From the NCBI RefSeq assembly GCF_038002225.1, contig NZ_JBBOCA010000001.1, positions 7,254,001-7,318,000 of the forward strand: 64,000 bases of DNA. The letters run 5' to 3'. This DNA is from Paenibacillus sp. FSL R7-0204 (GTDB lineage Bacteria > Bacillota > Bacilli > Paenibacillales > Paenibacillaceae). Below the pieces are notes generated by a model that saw nothing but the letters and a program-made list of their open reading frames with translations, was not told where the DNA came from and did not search any database. The position numbers and the translations under genes were made by a program. Positions 43,740-52,980 of this stretch are shown in pieces. Within the stretch, counting starts at the first letter, position 1. Each line of letters begins with the position of its first letter.

Positions 43740-43868
43740 CCGCAGCATCCGCCGCGACTTAGTCCTTGACTCTCAGTACCAGCACCCATGCAGTGCTTGG
43801 CTCATCTTACATAGCTCGATCATCCCATGCACTGATCCTGTCTCCGCCTGCCGTTCACTACATAGAAC

Positions 43869-44072
43869 TCAGCTCTTGCCCTTGCCACCCTTGCCGCCCT
43901 TGGCAAACCGCCAAAAAGCCATACAGCAGCCGAGCAGTCCGGCTCCCAGCAGAAGGGTCTGTAACGCCCCCAGCCAAGTCGACTGATCCGAGGGGATCAG
44001 GCTGCTGACAATAATGAGCAGGATAGAAGCCGCGACCAGCACGGGGGTTTGTCTACTTTTCTTCACAACCAT
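43869..44072 (-). CDS. small two-helix membrane protein
   Basis: 67 residues with two hydrophobic helices (TPVLVAASILLIIVSSLI and LGALQTLLLGAGLLGCCMAFW) and a Gly/Lys-rich tail (KGGKGGKGKS). TAGGAGTGG precedes the ATG, which supports expression. Family unknown. Confidence 0.6.
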   Translation of the reverse strand: MVVKKSRQTPVLVAASILLIIVSSLIPSDQSTWLGALQTLLLGAGLLGCCMAFWRFAKGGKGGKGKS

Positions 44073-44189
44073 TCACCACTCCTAAAGACTAATACTACTA
44101 AGGTACACCATCTCCGGCGTTTTCACCAGTTCAGGGTCCGGGTAAGCAAGACTCTAGGGAATGATCGTCACATGATTTAAAGGATACCT

Positions 44190-44882
44190 TTAATTGCTTT
44201 TTAAAGCCTTAATCTCACTAATAAGATTATCCAGTTTATAGCCGTTAGTATCCTGGGAGAAGCCTCTCATTTCTTCACTTTGACCCTCAAACGCAGATAG
44301 AACATAATCGTCCTCAACCACATAATACGTACCATATCGCGTAAACGAGTAGCTTCCCTCCTGCTCTTTACCTACACCCTTTTTCACGGCTACGACAATT
44401 TTCATACCTGGTTTGAGTTCGGGTTCAATTCCCTTAAACTCAGAGTTGTAAATCAGGTTAATGGTGCTGCCAACCTCCTCGCCTGTGACGACTTCATCTA
44501 CCTTCACTTGAAAAGAAGTGAACTCCGGCCGATACGGCTGCTCTCCGGCTGCTTCTAATTTCTCAGCCAAATTGCCCTCCGGAGTACCTGGCTCCGTAAT
44601 TAGATCCACGCTGAAATCCGGCATTTGCTGAATGACCTCCGCTATAATAACCGAATCCGTATAATCCAGCACCTGCTTAAATGTCAAATCCTGTAGATCG
44701 ACATTTTGGGGTGATCCAGTGGATACAGGATATGTTTTACGAAGCTCTTTTATTTTCTCCGGAGAAAGGCTTGTGGCGGAAGACATATCTGATGTTGAGG
44801 AAGTAACACTTGAACAGCCTGTGATCAGCCCCAGTACGATAAATGCCATGACCGCAGGGGTCATTAATTTTTTTATATTCAT
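44190..44882 (-). CDS. predicted lipoprotein paired with the metalloprotease
   Basis: 230 residues with a type II signal peptide (MAFIVLGLITGC) and Ser/Thr-rich linker, so it should be lipid-anchored outside the cell. The rest is beta-rich and lacks a known domain: SVIIAEVIQQMP, EFTSFQVKVDEVVTGEEVGSTINLIYN, MKIVVAVKKG, YGTYYVVEDDYVLSAF. This pattern resembles small beta-sandwich proteins that report dissolved ions or proteins, but that is only an impression. It follows the metalloprotease gene by 19 bases on the same strand and has a lower GC than neighbouring genes. Confidence 0.75.
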   Translation of the reverse strand: MNIKKLMTPAVMAFIVLGLITGCSSVTSSTSDMSSATSLSPEKIKELRKTYPVSTGSPQNVDLQDLTFKQVLDYTDSVIIAEVIQQMPDFSVDLITEPGTPEGNLAEKLEAAGEQPYRPEFTSFQVKVDEVVTGEEVGSTINLIYNSEFKGIEPELKPGMKIVVAVKKGVGKEQEGSYSFTRYGTYYVVEDDYVLSAFEGQSEEMRGFSQDTNGYKLDNLISEIKALKSN

Positions 44883-44901
44883 CTCAATCCTCCTTATAAA
44901 T

Positions 44902-45573
44902 TTAATATTTATTAGTCAAGTCATTAATATCGTGTGCTCTAGGAGTATAATATCCTTCATAACTTCCACCAGTTCGCATAATGGACTCAGCATTAGTGGG
45001 GTAATAATATTCGTTAGGATGACCAAGCCCCAGCGCATGGCCAATTTCATGGGTAATTGTAGCGATTTTATGATTATTCTTATCGGAGCTACTATACATC
45101 GATGTATAGGGTGTCATAAAAATCTGTGCGTACCGGACCTTCCTTGAAGAGTTTTGTACATTTGAAGAGTTAATAATATATCCATCAGTTGACTTGGAGT
45201 CAGTTATTCCAAGTATACCTGTACCGATAACACCGAAGCGTTGGTCCCAATAAGCCTTAGTAGCTGAAGCTATATCAAGAGTAGAGGCTCCAAAACTAGC
45301 TTGACTCGTTGTAACTTTTTTTGAATATGTTGACCATAAAAAGGAAGCAGTGGAATATGCGCTGGTATACTCAGTGCTCAAGTTATCTCCATTAATTTTT
45401 AAATTTGCCTTACCATTACTTAAATTATCCCATTTAATCGGGTAAGCAGTCGCATTAGTGGGTGAACCTGTGTAGTATATTTCATGTGCGCTTGCTGTAG
45501 AATGAAGAATAGGGACAGTGGAAGTCAAAAATGCTATAAGTGATAATGTTAACGCTTTCTTTTTACTATGCAT
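44902..45573 (-). CDS. secreted matrixin-type zinc metalloprotease
   Basis: 223 residues with a Sec signal peptide (cleavage near AHEIYY, residue ~29). The zinc site HEIGHALGLGH (His175, Glu176, His179, His185) and the Met-turn SIMRTGG (Met199) match the metzincin/matrixin catalytic fold. The mature protein is close to the minimal catalytic-domain size with no propeptide or extra domain. First gene of a two-gene unit with the lipoprotein. AT-rich compared with the flanks, which hints at acquisition. Confidence 0.88.
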   Translation of the reverse strand: MHSKKKALTLSLIAFLTSTVPILHSTASAHEIYYTGSPTNATAYPIKWDNLSNGKANLKINGDNLSTEYTSAYSTASFLWSTYSKKVTTSQASFGASTLDIASATKAYWDQRFGVIGTGILGITDSKSTDGYIINSSNVQNSSRKVRYAQIFMTPYTSMYSSSDKNNHKIATITHEIGHALGLGHPNEYYYPTNAESIMRTGGSYEGYYTPRAHDINDLTNKY

Positions 45574-45695
45574 GTAAAATTTTCACCTCTCCTTAAAAGT
45601 TATTATATCTAAATATGTTTATATTTTACATATAAATCCTCCTTTTTTCATTACTTATTTGTTATTTTTTTTCATATTCCAATTCAATATAAATC

Positions 45696-45725
45696 AAAAG
45701 ACCATCCTTTAAAGGATGGTCTTTT
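45696..45725 (-). terminator. terminator downstream of the GH43 gene
   Basis: AAAAGACCATCCTTT followed directly by its complement, a 30-bp near-perfect palindrome with T-run ends, sits ~55 bases beyond the GH43 stop. Confidence 0.8.
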
Positions 45726-45780
45726 CCTACTACAAGTTTCAGACGAATCTTTTAGCATGATAAGCTTCTGCTTTGTCCAA

Positions 45781-47439
45781 TTAGTAATTCTTCACGCCAT
45801 AGTAGTCAAAATCAGCGAAGGAGTCATGCTGGTGAGCATCAACGGAACCGATGAAATTGAACAAGCCTGTAAATCCGCCAATCTCTCCCGGCTCCCCGTT
45901 CACGCCTTCATCCGACAAATAGAGAGCATCGATATTTTCTACAAAAGCTTGCCATTCCCCGTTATCCCCGAAGCGGTAAAGGATACTCGCGATGCCTGAA
46001 TGATAGATAATCTTGAGCTCCGCTGTGTCATCAGGGACTGGAATGTAATGGTGGACCAGCTCAATACGTTCCCCCAGCTTGGCCTGCAGCACATATAGAA
46101 CCGTGCCCTCTGATTCGGAGTGGGTCAAGTGAACGTACAGCCAATTATTCGAATCATAGTATAGCCCCATCCCCGCCGTTTCCGAGTAATGATCGGGATG
46201 AAACTCCACCTTGGTTTGCACTTCATAATGAAGGGAGGTTGCACGCGTAGCCATAATCGCCGGATGAATCTGCGAGAAAAAAGAATTCTCTCCATGAATG
46301 CGTAAGTAACCCGGACGTTCAACCGTATTCACCCATGCCCCCTGCTGTTCACGGTACGGAGTCAGAAAATGAAGATCATATTTCTCCTGATTAAAATCAT
46401 CAAATACGTCATGAGAGAGTCCATCGGCCTCTAATTCAACACCTGTCATCCCCTCAACTTCCATTTTCGCTACATTCGATCCATCCTTCATTTCCAGCCA
46501 GCCATCCTCTGTCCAATGCATTTTTTGAATAGAGGTTTCACGGCCTAATGGATTCATTAGCGTTCCTTCCACAGGCCGTGACATTAGATGTGCAATGTAC
46601 CATTCGCCTGTTTGTGTTTGAACTAATGAGCCGTGACCTGCTTTTTGCATGATCGAGCTTGGATTATACATCTCAAAATGCCCGGCATCCGGATTCCCAA
46701 GTGAAAATAGATGGCGCGGCGAGGAGGTGATGATCGGCTCTCCCGACGGATGCGGTTCATAGGGACCAAAAATATTCTCCGAGCGTCCCAGCTCAACACC
46801 ATGAGCATACCCAGTTCCGCCAGCAGCTAATAAAAGATAATACCTATCTCTATATTTATAGATCTGCGGTGCTTCAGCACAGCCGCGGCTGGTGAAGCCT
46901 TGCGTCACCCGGTGCCATTGTCCAGCGATCTTCCCCTCATTCAAATCAAATTCAGCGATCACAATATGTCCAGGGGCTTGGTACCCTTCACGGGTCTCCC
47001 ATTCCAGGATGGACACATAGTGCTTACCGTCTTCATCATGGAAGAGTGCCGGATCGAAACCAATGGAGGTCAGATAGATGGGGTCCGACCAGGGTCCATG
47101 GATATCTTCTGCCCACATGGCATAGGAATCCGAGTTGAATTCACGGCCTGCCATGTTTAACATATGCGAATAGGCTAACCAGTACCGTTTCGCCCTAGGA
47201 TCGTAGGATAGATGCGGCGCCCAGATCCCGGCCGGAGTATTGGTCCCCCTCAAATTCACTTCACCTTTACTTAATACGGAGGCTGTCAGCGTCCATTGGG
47301 CTAAATCGGTTGATTTGAAAATTTGAACGCCGGGATTCCAATGGAACGAGGATGTCGCAATATAATACACATCATCCACTCTTATAATAGAGGGATCTGG
47401 TGCCATTCCAGGGATTATAGGATTGTTAATCTTCGTCAT
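45781..47439 (-). CDS. GH43 glycoside hydrolase (beta-xylosidase/arabinofuranosidase type)
   Basis: 552 residues with no signal peptide, so probably cytoplasmic. N-terminal five-blade propeller with catalytic base Asp15 (GMAPDPS), pKa modulator near Asp129 (GFDPALF) and acid Glu189 (GCAEAPQIY). A C-terminal beta-sandwich (~350-552) is the usual GH43 xylosidase addition (FDDFNQEKYDLHFLTPYREQ, AGMGLYYDSNNW). Divergent from an AraC regulator, an arrangement typical for xylan/arabinan-derived oligosaccharide use. No transporter for the sugar is adjacent. Confidence 0.92.
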   Translation of the reverse strand: MTKINNPIIPGMAPDPSIIRVDDVYYIATSSFHWNPGVQIFKSTDLAQWTLTASVLSKGEVNLRGTNTPAGIWAPHLSYDPRAKRYWLAYSHMLNMAGREFNSDSYAMWAEDIHGPWSDPIYLTSIGFDPALFHDEDGKHYVSILEWETREGYQAPGHIVIAEFDLNEGKIAGQWHRVTQGFTSRGCAEAPQIYKYRDRYYLLLAAGGTGYAHGVELGRSENIFGPYEPHPSGEPIITSSPRHLFSLGNPDAGHFEMYNPSSIMQKAGHGSLVQTQTGEWYIAHLMSRPVEGTLMNPLGRETSIQKMHWTEDGWLEMKDGSNVAKMEVEGMTGVELEADGLSHDVFDDFNQEKYDLHFLTPYREQQGAWVNTVERPGYLRIHGENSFFSQIHPAIMATRATSLHYEVQTKVEFHPDHYSETAGMGLYYDSNNWLYVHLTHSESEGTVLYVLQAKLGERIELVHHYIPVPDDTAELKIIYHSGIASILYRFGDNGEWQAFVENIDALYLSDEGVNGEPGEIGGFTGLFNFIGSVDAHQHDSFADFDYYGVKNY

Positions 47440-47578
47440 TTTTCTGCTTCCCTTCGCTGTTTAGCCATATTATTTACCCTTTTCCTATTGTCTATGTATA
47501 TTATAATAACTACTAACGCACTTATGCGATGGGATGATTACGGCTACATTTACCCAAATCAAAGGACGGTGCTGCACA

Positions 47579-48472
47579 TTGGAACATAGGAATAGCCAGC
47601 TCACAGGCGCACAGACGCTGCTGCTGCCGCGCATTGATTGGAATATACGCTTTTTTGGCGCACATACTCAAACCGTTCCAGCTGACTGGAGCATGACGAA
47701 AGAATCCCACCATGCCTTTGAGATTCTCATTGTGCTGGATGGGGCTCAAGAGACAAAGATGGATCATGAACAATTCATTGTGAACAGTGATGATATTCTG
47801 CTGATTCCGCCTGGGTTCGAGCATACGAATACATGCATTTCCGCTACATCGATGACTTATTTTTGTGCTCATTTCGATATAGACGAGCCCTCCTTACGGA
47901 TGAAAGTACTGAAAAACTGTGACTGGGTCTATTCGCCCTCCAATTCGTATCATCCTAAGCTGAAAAAATGTCTTCAAGCATGGATAGATATTCTGCATGA
48001 GCCTGAGTTGTCGTTCACCAAAGCGAAGCTAAAAGCACAAATGGTCTTGTTCGAGTTATTGGAGGTGCTAGTAGATATCCAGCCGGTCCAGACGGAGATA
48101 CGTGCGAACCAATCCATGACCACAGCGAAATATGCCAAAGAAATTGCCGAAGCCATCAAAAGGGCTTTTAAGAAAAATTGTATCGAGGGCAATTCCGATT
48201 ACACCCTTCACATCCAGCCTATCATTGCTTCGCTTGGGATCAGCCCCAACTATGGATTAGAGGTATTTCAAAAAATATACAAGATGTCGCCCCGCACCTA
48301 TCTATCTGACTTAAAGCTGCAGGAAGCCAAAATATTACTTCAGCAGCCCAGAATATCTTTAAATGAGATTTCAAACCGTTTGGGCTACAAGAACCTCTCT
48401 CACTTCAGCAGACAATTCAAAAGATGGACAGGAATCAACCCCTCTGACTTTCGTAAAAATAATGGTGTATAA
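47579..48472 (+). CDS. AraC-family transcriptional regulator
   Basis: About 298 residues: N-terminal cupin-like sensing domain (HAFEILIVLDGAQETKMDHEQFIVNSDDILLIPPGFEHTN) and a C-terminal double HTH (LNEISNRLGYKNLSHFSRQFKRWTGINPSDFRK). The TTG at 47579 is preferred because AAAGGACGG lies nine bases ahead; an ATG 15 codons earlier lacks a ribosome site. Divergent from and probably regulating the GH43 gene. Confidence 0.88.
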   Translation: MEHRNSQLTGAQTLLLPRIDWNIRFFGAHTQTVPADWSMTKESHHAFEILIVLDGAQETKMDHEQFIVNSDDILLIPPGFEHTNTCISATSMTYFCAHFDIDEPSLRMKVLKNCDWVYSPSNSYHPKLKKCLQAWIDILHEPELSFTKAKLKAQMVLFELLEVLVDIQPVQTEIRANQSMTTAKYAKEIAEAIKRAFKKNCIEGNSDYTLHIQPIIASLGISPNYGLEVFQKIYKMSPRTYLSDLKLQEAKILLQQPRISLNEISNRLGYKNLSHFSRQFKRWTGINPSDFRKNNGV

Positions 48473-48474
48473 CA

Positions 48475-48506
48475 AAAAGCCCGTCCATTAAACCAGACGG
48501 GCTTTC
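48475..48506. terminator. bidirectional terminator
   Basis: AAAGCCCGTC pairs with GACGGGCTTT between the convergent AraC gene and the ABC permease gene. Confidence 0.85.
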
Positions 48507-48520
48507 CTACAAAATATTCC

Positions 48521-49810
48521 TTAGATTTTATAAGCCTTCATTGCTTTTCTGATCTCCTTGATGCTAGGGCGCTTGCCGTACATCAGGACGCCGGTGCGGT
48601 AGATTTTGGCGGCAAGCCAGCCGAAGAGGAAGGTTGTCGCCAGCAGGATCGCCAGCGAGACCATGATCTCCCAGAAGGCCACATGGCCGACCCCGATCCG
48701 CAGCAGCAGGCTGAGCGAAGAGGTGAAGGGCACGAAGCTGGCGACCTTCACCAGCAAGGTATCCGGGTTCGAGATACTGAACAGCGGCAGATAGAAGCTG
48801 ACGAAGCCCAGCATCATGACCGGCATCACGGCCTGTCCCAGATCCTCTGTCCGGCTGACAATCGAGCCGACAGCGGCATACATCAGGGCGTACAGGAAGT
48901 AGCCCAGGATATACAGGATGAAGCCATAGACGATCATGCTGACATTAAGCTGTCCCAGATTCAGATCGAAATCGCTCAGGATCGTGGAATTATGCGGCAG
49001 CATCAGGTTGACAGCGATAGCAGCCGAGATAATGGCGATCTGCATCAGTCCGACGAGGAAGATTCCGATGACCTTGCCGAACATCTGGGTGAGTGGCGAG
49101 GCGCTGGTAATGAGAATCTCCATAATGCGCGAGCTTTTCTCCGAAGTAATCTCGGCTGAGATCATGTTGCCGGTCATCATCACCGACATGAAGAACAGAA
49201 TCAGTAAGATATAGACAATCACATAGTTGATAATTGGTTTGGACTGATCCTGATCTGCGCCACCTGCAGCACCGTCAGTACTTAGCTGTGCGGTATCAAT
49301 CGACACCGGAGCGAAGATCGCCGCCACCTGGCTCTCGGTCAGCTTGTCGCCGACAATCAGCCCGGTATTCACCTGCTGCAGAGCAGCTTGCAGATTCGTT
49401 CTCAGCTTGCTGCTGATGTCTCCGTCTTTGCTGTGATACGTTACCGGAGGCACGCCTTCCGTTCCTTCTGCGGCAAAGGTCAGATAGCCTTCAATTTTCT
49501 CATCCTCCACTCCCTGCTTCAGCGTTGCATCATCTGCGGAAGGATAAGCGGTAAATACGACTTTGTCTTCTGCTTCAGCCGGCGGGGTATAGGCAAGCAG
49601 CAGCTCGGCAGGCCGGAAGCCCTGCTCAGCAACAACTCCGATCTGTGTCGCGTCCTTGGCACCATCTTCTCCGTTGAACACTTTGATTAGATAAGGAATA
49701 TTCATCCCGATACTAAGCAGAAGCACCAGAATTAAGGTGGTAATCATAAAGGATTTCGTTCTTACCTTGTTCTTGAATGTGAAGCCGATAATGGTTGCCA
49801 TTTTATTCAT
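48521..49810 (-). CDS. ABC-2 type transporter permease (NatB/YhaP-like)
   Basis: About 429 residues; first helix after FTFKNKVRTKSF, an extracytoplasmic domain of ~150 residues, then five to six helices including MTGNMISAEITSEKSSRIMEILITSASPLTQMFGKVIG, the classic ABC-2/NatB cytoplasmic motif. ATG at 49810 is close to GGTGGG and overlaps the end of the ATPase gene. Last gene of the GntR-controlled operon; substrate unknown (sodium or antimicrobial efflux are family options). Confidence 0.87.
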   Translation of the reverse strand: MNKMATIIGFTFKNKVRTKSFMITTLILVLLLSIGMNIPYLIKVFNGEDGAKDATQIGVVAEQGFRPAELLLAYTPPAEAEDKVVFTAYPSADDATLKQGVEDEKIEGYLTFAAEGTEGVPPVTYHSKDGDISSKLRTNLQAALQQVNTGLIVGDKLTESQVAAIFAPVSIDTAQLSTDGAAGGADQDQSKPIINYVIVYILLILFFMSVMMTGNMISAEITSEKSSRIMEILITSASPLTQMFGKVIGIFLVGLMQIAIISAAIAVNLMLPHNSTILSDFDLNLGQLNVSMIVYGFILYILGYFLYALMYAAVGSIVSRTEDLGQAVMPVMMLGFVSFYLPLFSISNPDTLLVKVASFVPFTSSLSLLLRIGVGHVAFWEIMVSLAILLATTFLFGWLAAKIYRTGVLMYGKRPSIKEIRKAMKAYKI

Positions 49811-50705
49811 TGGATTCACCCACCGCTCTGATAAAGATTTGGTTTAACGTCGGTTCCTTGATCTCGAAATGCTCGACCTCGCCTTGGGCCACAGCCAGCT
49901 GCAGAATGCGCTGCGCCGCTCCCAGGTCACTGATGGATAACACGTACCCGCGTTCCTGACGCTGCACTCCGGTAACTCCGGCAACCTCGGCAAGTCCGTT
50001 CACTTCCCCGGCGGTGCGCAGTACAACCTCTTCCCGCGGATACCCCTTCTTGATCTCGCGGATATCTCCCTGAACCACGGTGTTCGAGCGGTCAAGAATC
50101 GTGATATTGCGGCATAATTCCTCCACATGCTCCATGCGGTGCGTGGAGAACAGAATGCTCGTTCCCAAATCCCGCATCTCTCTGACGGTATCCTTCAGCA
50201 GCTCCACATTGACCGGATCGAGGCCGCTGAAGGCTTCATCCAGGATCAGAATCTTCGGCTTATGGACCACAGCGGCGACGAAGCCCATCTTTTGCTGATT
50301 CCCCTTGGACAGCTCTTCAATCTTCTTATTGTAATATTCCGGTACATCGAAACGCTCCAGCCAGTACTTCAGGCTCTTATCCGCTTCACTGGCGGACATC
50401 CCGCGCAGCTGAGCCAGATAGATAATCTGATCGCTGACCTTGACCTTCGGGTACAATCCCCGTTCTTCCGGCAGATAGCCCATCAGATGCTGGAGCTCCT
50501 TACTATACGGCTTGCCGTTATACAGGATGCTTCCTTCGTCGGGATAGATCAGGCCGAGCACCATGCGCATAGTTGTTGTTTTGCCGGCACCGTTGGCACC
50601 CAACAGACCGTAAATCTCGCCTTGCTCCACCTTTAGACTGATTCCGTTGACGGCTGTCTTCTCACCGTACTGCTTCACTACCTGCTTCAACTGCAATGCT
50701 TCCAT
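49803..50705 (-). CDS. ABC transporter ATP-binding protein (NatA/YhaQ-like)
   Basis: About 300 residues with Walker A GANGAGKTT, Q-loop YLPEERGLY, signature LSKGNQQKMG, Walker B LILDEAF and H-loop STHRMEHVEEL, and a C-terminal extension of ~75 residues. ATG at 50705 lies two bases after the upstream stop and has AGAGAGGGG upstream. Serves the permease at 48521. Confidence 0.9.
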   Translation of the reverse strand: MEALQLKQVVKQYGEKTAVNGISLKVEQGEIYGLLGANGAGKTTTMRMVLGLIYPDEGSILYNGKPYSKELQHLMGYLPEERGLYPKVKVSDQIIYLAQLRGMSASEADKSLKYWLERFDVPEYYNKKIEELSKGNQQKMGFVAAVVHKPKILILDEAFSGLDPVNVELLKDTVREMRDLGTSILFSTHRMEHVEELCRNITILDRSNTVVQGDIREIKKGYPREEVVLRTAGEVNGLAEVAGVTGVQRQERGYVLSISDLGAAQRILQLAVAQGEVEHFEIKEPTLNQIFIRAVGESNE

Positions 50706-50707
50706 TC

Positions 50708-51637
50708 TTATTCCCCTCTCTTCTGGTCGATCAGAACCGGACGATGTCCCCGGGTCCATAAGCTTAGGATTTCATCCAGCTCCAGGCTGCGGCTCTTGAG
50801 TACCTTTACGCCCAAATCGTGAATACGTTTCTCATACAGATAAATTTGCTGGGTTAAAAAGGAAGCCACTCCCGGCGTCTCGAGCTTCAGCTCCAGCGCC
50901 TGCGGCAGCTCGGCTGCCAGTTCCTGCAGCTCTTGCTCTCCCTCAATTTGAACCCATATTTCACTCCATGAACCAAACAGGCTGTCCTTCTCGGTCATTC
51001 CCAGCAGCTGCCCCTGGTGCATCAGCACGATATAATCGGCCAGCCGCCGCACCTCTTCAACAATATGAGTGGAGATGATAATCGTCGCTTCATGCTCCTC
51101 CATGTAATTCTGCAGCGTCTCAATCATAAGCTTCCAGGCAAAAGGGTCCAGGCCCGAGGACGGCTCATCCAGCAGCAGCAGCCGGGGCTTCGCCGCGAGG
51201 GCGGCGGCAAGCTCGAACTTGCGGCGTTCCCCCTTGGACATCTTGCCCAGTCTGGCGTTCGGCGGCACTTCAAACTTACGGATTAGCTCCTCGAAGTAGC
51301 CGTGATCCCAGGAAGGATACCAGTGGCGGCGGAACTCCGCAGCCTCAGCGGCTGTCCAAAAGTTCTCCTCAGGCTGGGGCATCTCCGGCACGTAAGCGAT
51401 GGTCTGGCGGAGCTCCATCGGCAGCACTCCGCGGTAAGTCTCTTCATACCAGCGGATCTCCCCTTCATCCGGCAAAATCAGCTGCAGGAGCATATTCAGC
51501 AGCGTGCTTTTGCCCGCGCCGTTCTGGCCCACCAGCGCTGTAATATATCCTTGCGGCAGCCGGAGATTCATCGGCCCGATGGTCTTGTTGCGCCGCTTCT
51601 TGCATACATCCCGCAGTTCTATGGCTTGCTGTCCCAT
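50708..51637 (-). CDS. ABC transporter ATP-binding protein (YtrB-like)
   Basis: 309 residues with Walker A GQNGAGKST, Q-loop VPEMPQ, signature MSKGERRKF and Walker B LLLLDEPSSGLDP. The size, the GntR regulator partner directly upstream and the neighbouring small permease resemble the Bacillus ytrABCDEF system. ATG overlaps the gntR stop as TGATG. Confidence 0.9.
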   Translation of the reverse strand: MGQQAIELRDVCKKRRNKTIGPMNLRLPQGYITALVGQNGAGKSTLLNMLLQLILPDEGEIRWYEETYRGVLPMELRQTIAYVPEMPQPEENFWTAAEAAEFRRHWYPSWDHGYFEELIRKFEVPPNARLGKMSKGERRKFELAAALAAKPRLLLLDEPSSGLDPFAWKLMIETLQNYMEEHEATIIISTHIVEEVRRLADYIVLMHQGQLLGMTEKDSLFGSWSEIWVQIEGEQELQELAAELPQALELKLETPGVASFLTQQIYLYEKRIHDLGVKVLKSRSLELDEILSLWTRGHRPVLIDQKRGE

Positions 51638-52050
51638 CAGCTTCCCCCTCTTTCTGCCTGCTTCCCGTATTTGTTCTTCACAATCTCTGTGAACAGCCTG
51701 ATCAGTTCCTCTTCGCTACATTGGACGGATAGTCCCGCCTCCACGGCACTCTCCAGCGCTTTGCGGACGGTCTCCTGCTTATAGTCCTCCATGGCTCCGG
51801 TACCGATATGGGACACGAAGGTGCCCGTCCCTTGCCGGGTACGCAGCAGCCCTTCGTTCTCCAGATCCTGATAGACACGGCGGACCGTAATGACACTGCA
51901 CTTCAGGTCACCCGCGAATTCGCGGATGGAAGGAAGCAGTGTCCCTTCTGTAATCGCGCCTGAGATAATCAGCGATCTGAGCTGCGTCTCGATCTGATGG
52001 TACAGCGGCTCTGCGCTGTTCTCATTAATTTGTATAGGTATCCACATCAT
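51637..52050 (-). CDS. GntR-family regulator (YtrA subfamily)
   Basis: 137 residues: short YtrA-type GntR protein with a winged-helix front (EPLYHQIETQLRSLIISGAITEGTLLPSIREFAGDLKCSVITVRRVYQDLENEGLL) and only a small helical C-terminus. YtrA-type regulators repress ABC transporter operons; the promoter-overlapping palindrome at 52911 is its probable site. Confidence 0.9.
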   Translation of the reverse strand: MMWIPIQINENSAEPLYHQIETQLRSLIISGAITEGTLLPSIREFAGDLKCSVITVRRVYQDLENEGLLRTRQGTGTFVSHIGTGAMEDYKQETVRKALESAVEAGLSVQCSEEELIRLFTEIVKNKYGKQAERGGS

Positions 52051-52099
52051 TTACACCTGCCTTCCAGGCCCGGCCCCCGGATGAACGCCTTGCCCCGTC

Positions 52100-52828
52100 T
52101 CATACGAGATCACGGCTCTTCAGCCGGTGAATCGTCCATCTGGAGAATAACTGAACCGATAACACGCCAAGTACCAGCGTTCCCCACATCAGGGGAGATA
52201 ATAGGCCCCACTCCTTGGATACAGCGACCGTGGCGAGCAGTATATTACCTCCAGCCAGATAGACCAGACCGGACACGCCCAGCGCCAGCAGCATAACGGC
52301 TGAGATGATCCAGAAGTACATGACGCCGCTGACCGAGAACTCGATGATAATATACATGCCAGCGACAATCAGGCTGTAACCGATCCAGGTAAAGGCAAAA
52401 GCCAGATACGAAGCAGGCGGCAATTCAGCGCGTATTCCGGGGCCGATCGCATAGAGCAGGCTGAAGAACAGCGTGCTGTTCATGGTCACAGCTAACAGGG
52501 TGTCCAGCTTTCTTTTACAGAGAATAGCAGCTACCGGTACCGGCAAAGCCCGCATATACGCCAGCATCCGGGTATAGGAATCCTCTGAGATATACTTCAT
52601 TGTCCGCCGGGAAAAGGTAATCGTGAGCATGAGCATCATCGTAACCATCAGCACATCGCTTAGCAATTGCTTATCATGTCCCGTGATCGTATCGTCGATG
52701 ACCATTCCTGACAGTGCAGCAAAATATCCCATAAACAGGAGCGAGAACAGCAGCGCCCACAGCAGCTTCCAGCGGTCACCGTGGAATTCGCTGCGTACGA
52801 TGACCCACGCTTGCTTTAATGTTGTCAT
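52100..52828 (-). CDS. ABC-2-like membrane protein, first gene of the GntR operon
   Basis: 242 residues with six hydrophobic helices and no catalytic motif. TFSRRTMKYISEDSYTRMLAYMRALPVPVAAILCKR resembles the cytoplasmic loop of ABC-2 permeases that pair with YtrB-type ATPases. GAGGTTAGAAG precedes the ATG. It is the first gene behind the promoter at 52930. Confidence 0.8.
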   Translation of the reverse strand: MTTLKQAWVIVRSEFHGDRWKLLWALLFSLLFMGYFAALSGMVIDDTITGHDKQLLSDVLMVTMMLMLTITFSRRTMKYISEDSYTRMLAYMRALPVPVAAILCKRKLDTLLAVTMNSTLFFSLLYAIGPGIRAELPPASYLAFAFTWIGYSLIVAGMYIIIEFSVSGVMYFWIISAVMLLALGVSGLVYLAGGNILLATVAVSKEWGLLSPLMWGTLVLGVLSVQLFSRWTIHRLKSRDLV

Positions 52829-52910
52829 AACTTCTAACCTCGCTTTATTCGTCTTGAACGGCAGGAGCTGGCAGATCAGCTAACTTCAGTGTGTATCTGT
52901 GTGTGCTTAC

Positions 52911-52928
52911 TGTATATATCTATATACA
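52911..52928. promoter_or_regulatory. candidate GntR (YtrA-type) operator
   Basis: TGTATATATCTATATACA is symmetric in 16 of 18 positions and lies directly downstream of the -10 hexamer of the minus-strand promoter, a standard repressor position. Confidence 0.65.
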
Positions 52929-52929
52929 C

Positions 52930-52958
52930 AGTATATGACCTGTGCTTTTCACTGTCAA
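52930..52958 (-). promoter_or_regulatory. sigma-A promoter of the ABC transporter operon
   Basis: On the minus strand TTGACA (52953-52958) and TATACT (52930-52935) are separated by exactly 17 bases, a near-consensus pair about 100 bases before the first start codon. Confidence 0.85.
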
Positions 52959-52980
52959 TAGAAAACCTCTGCTATTTTTA

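Larger units (their letters stand above)
43322..43868. other. repeat-rich gap without a gene
   Basis: Contains the inverted repeat at 43514-43592, the ~90-bp dispersed repeat at 43651-43739 and imperfect GCAGAAGGAG(A/T) repeats around 43395-43450. No coding frame with a ribosome site was found. Confidence 0.55.
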
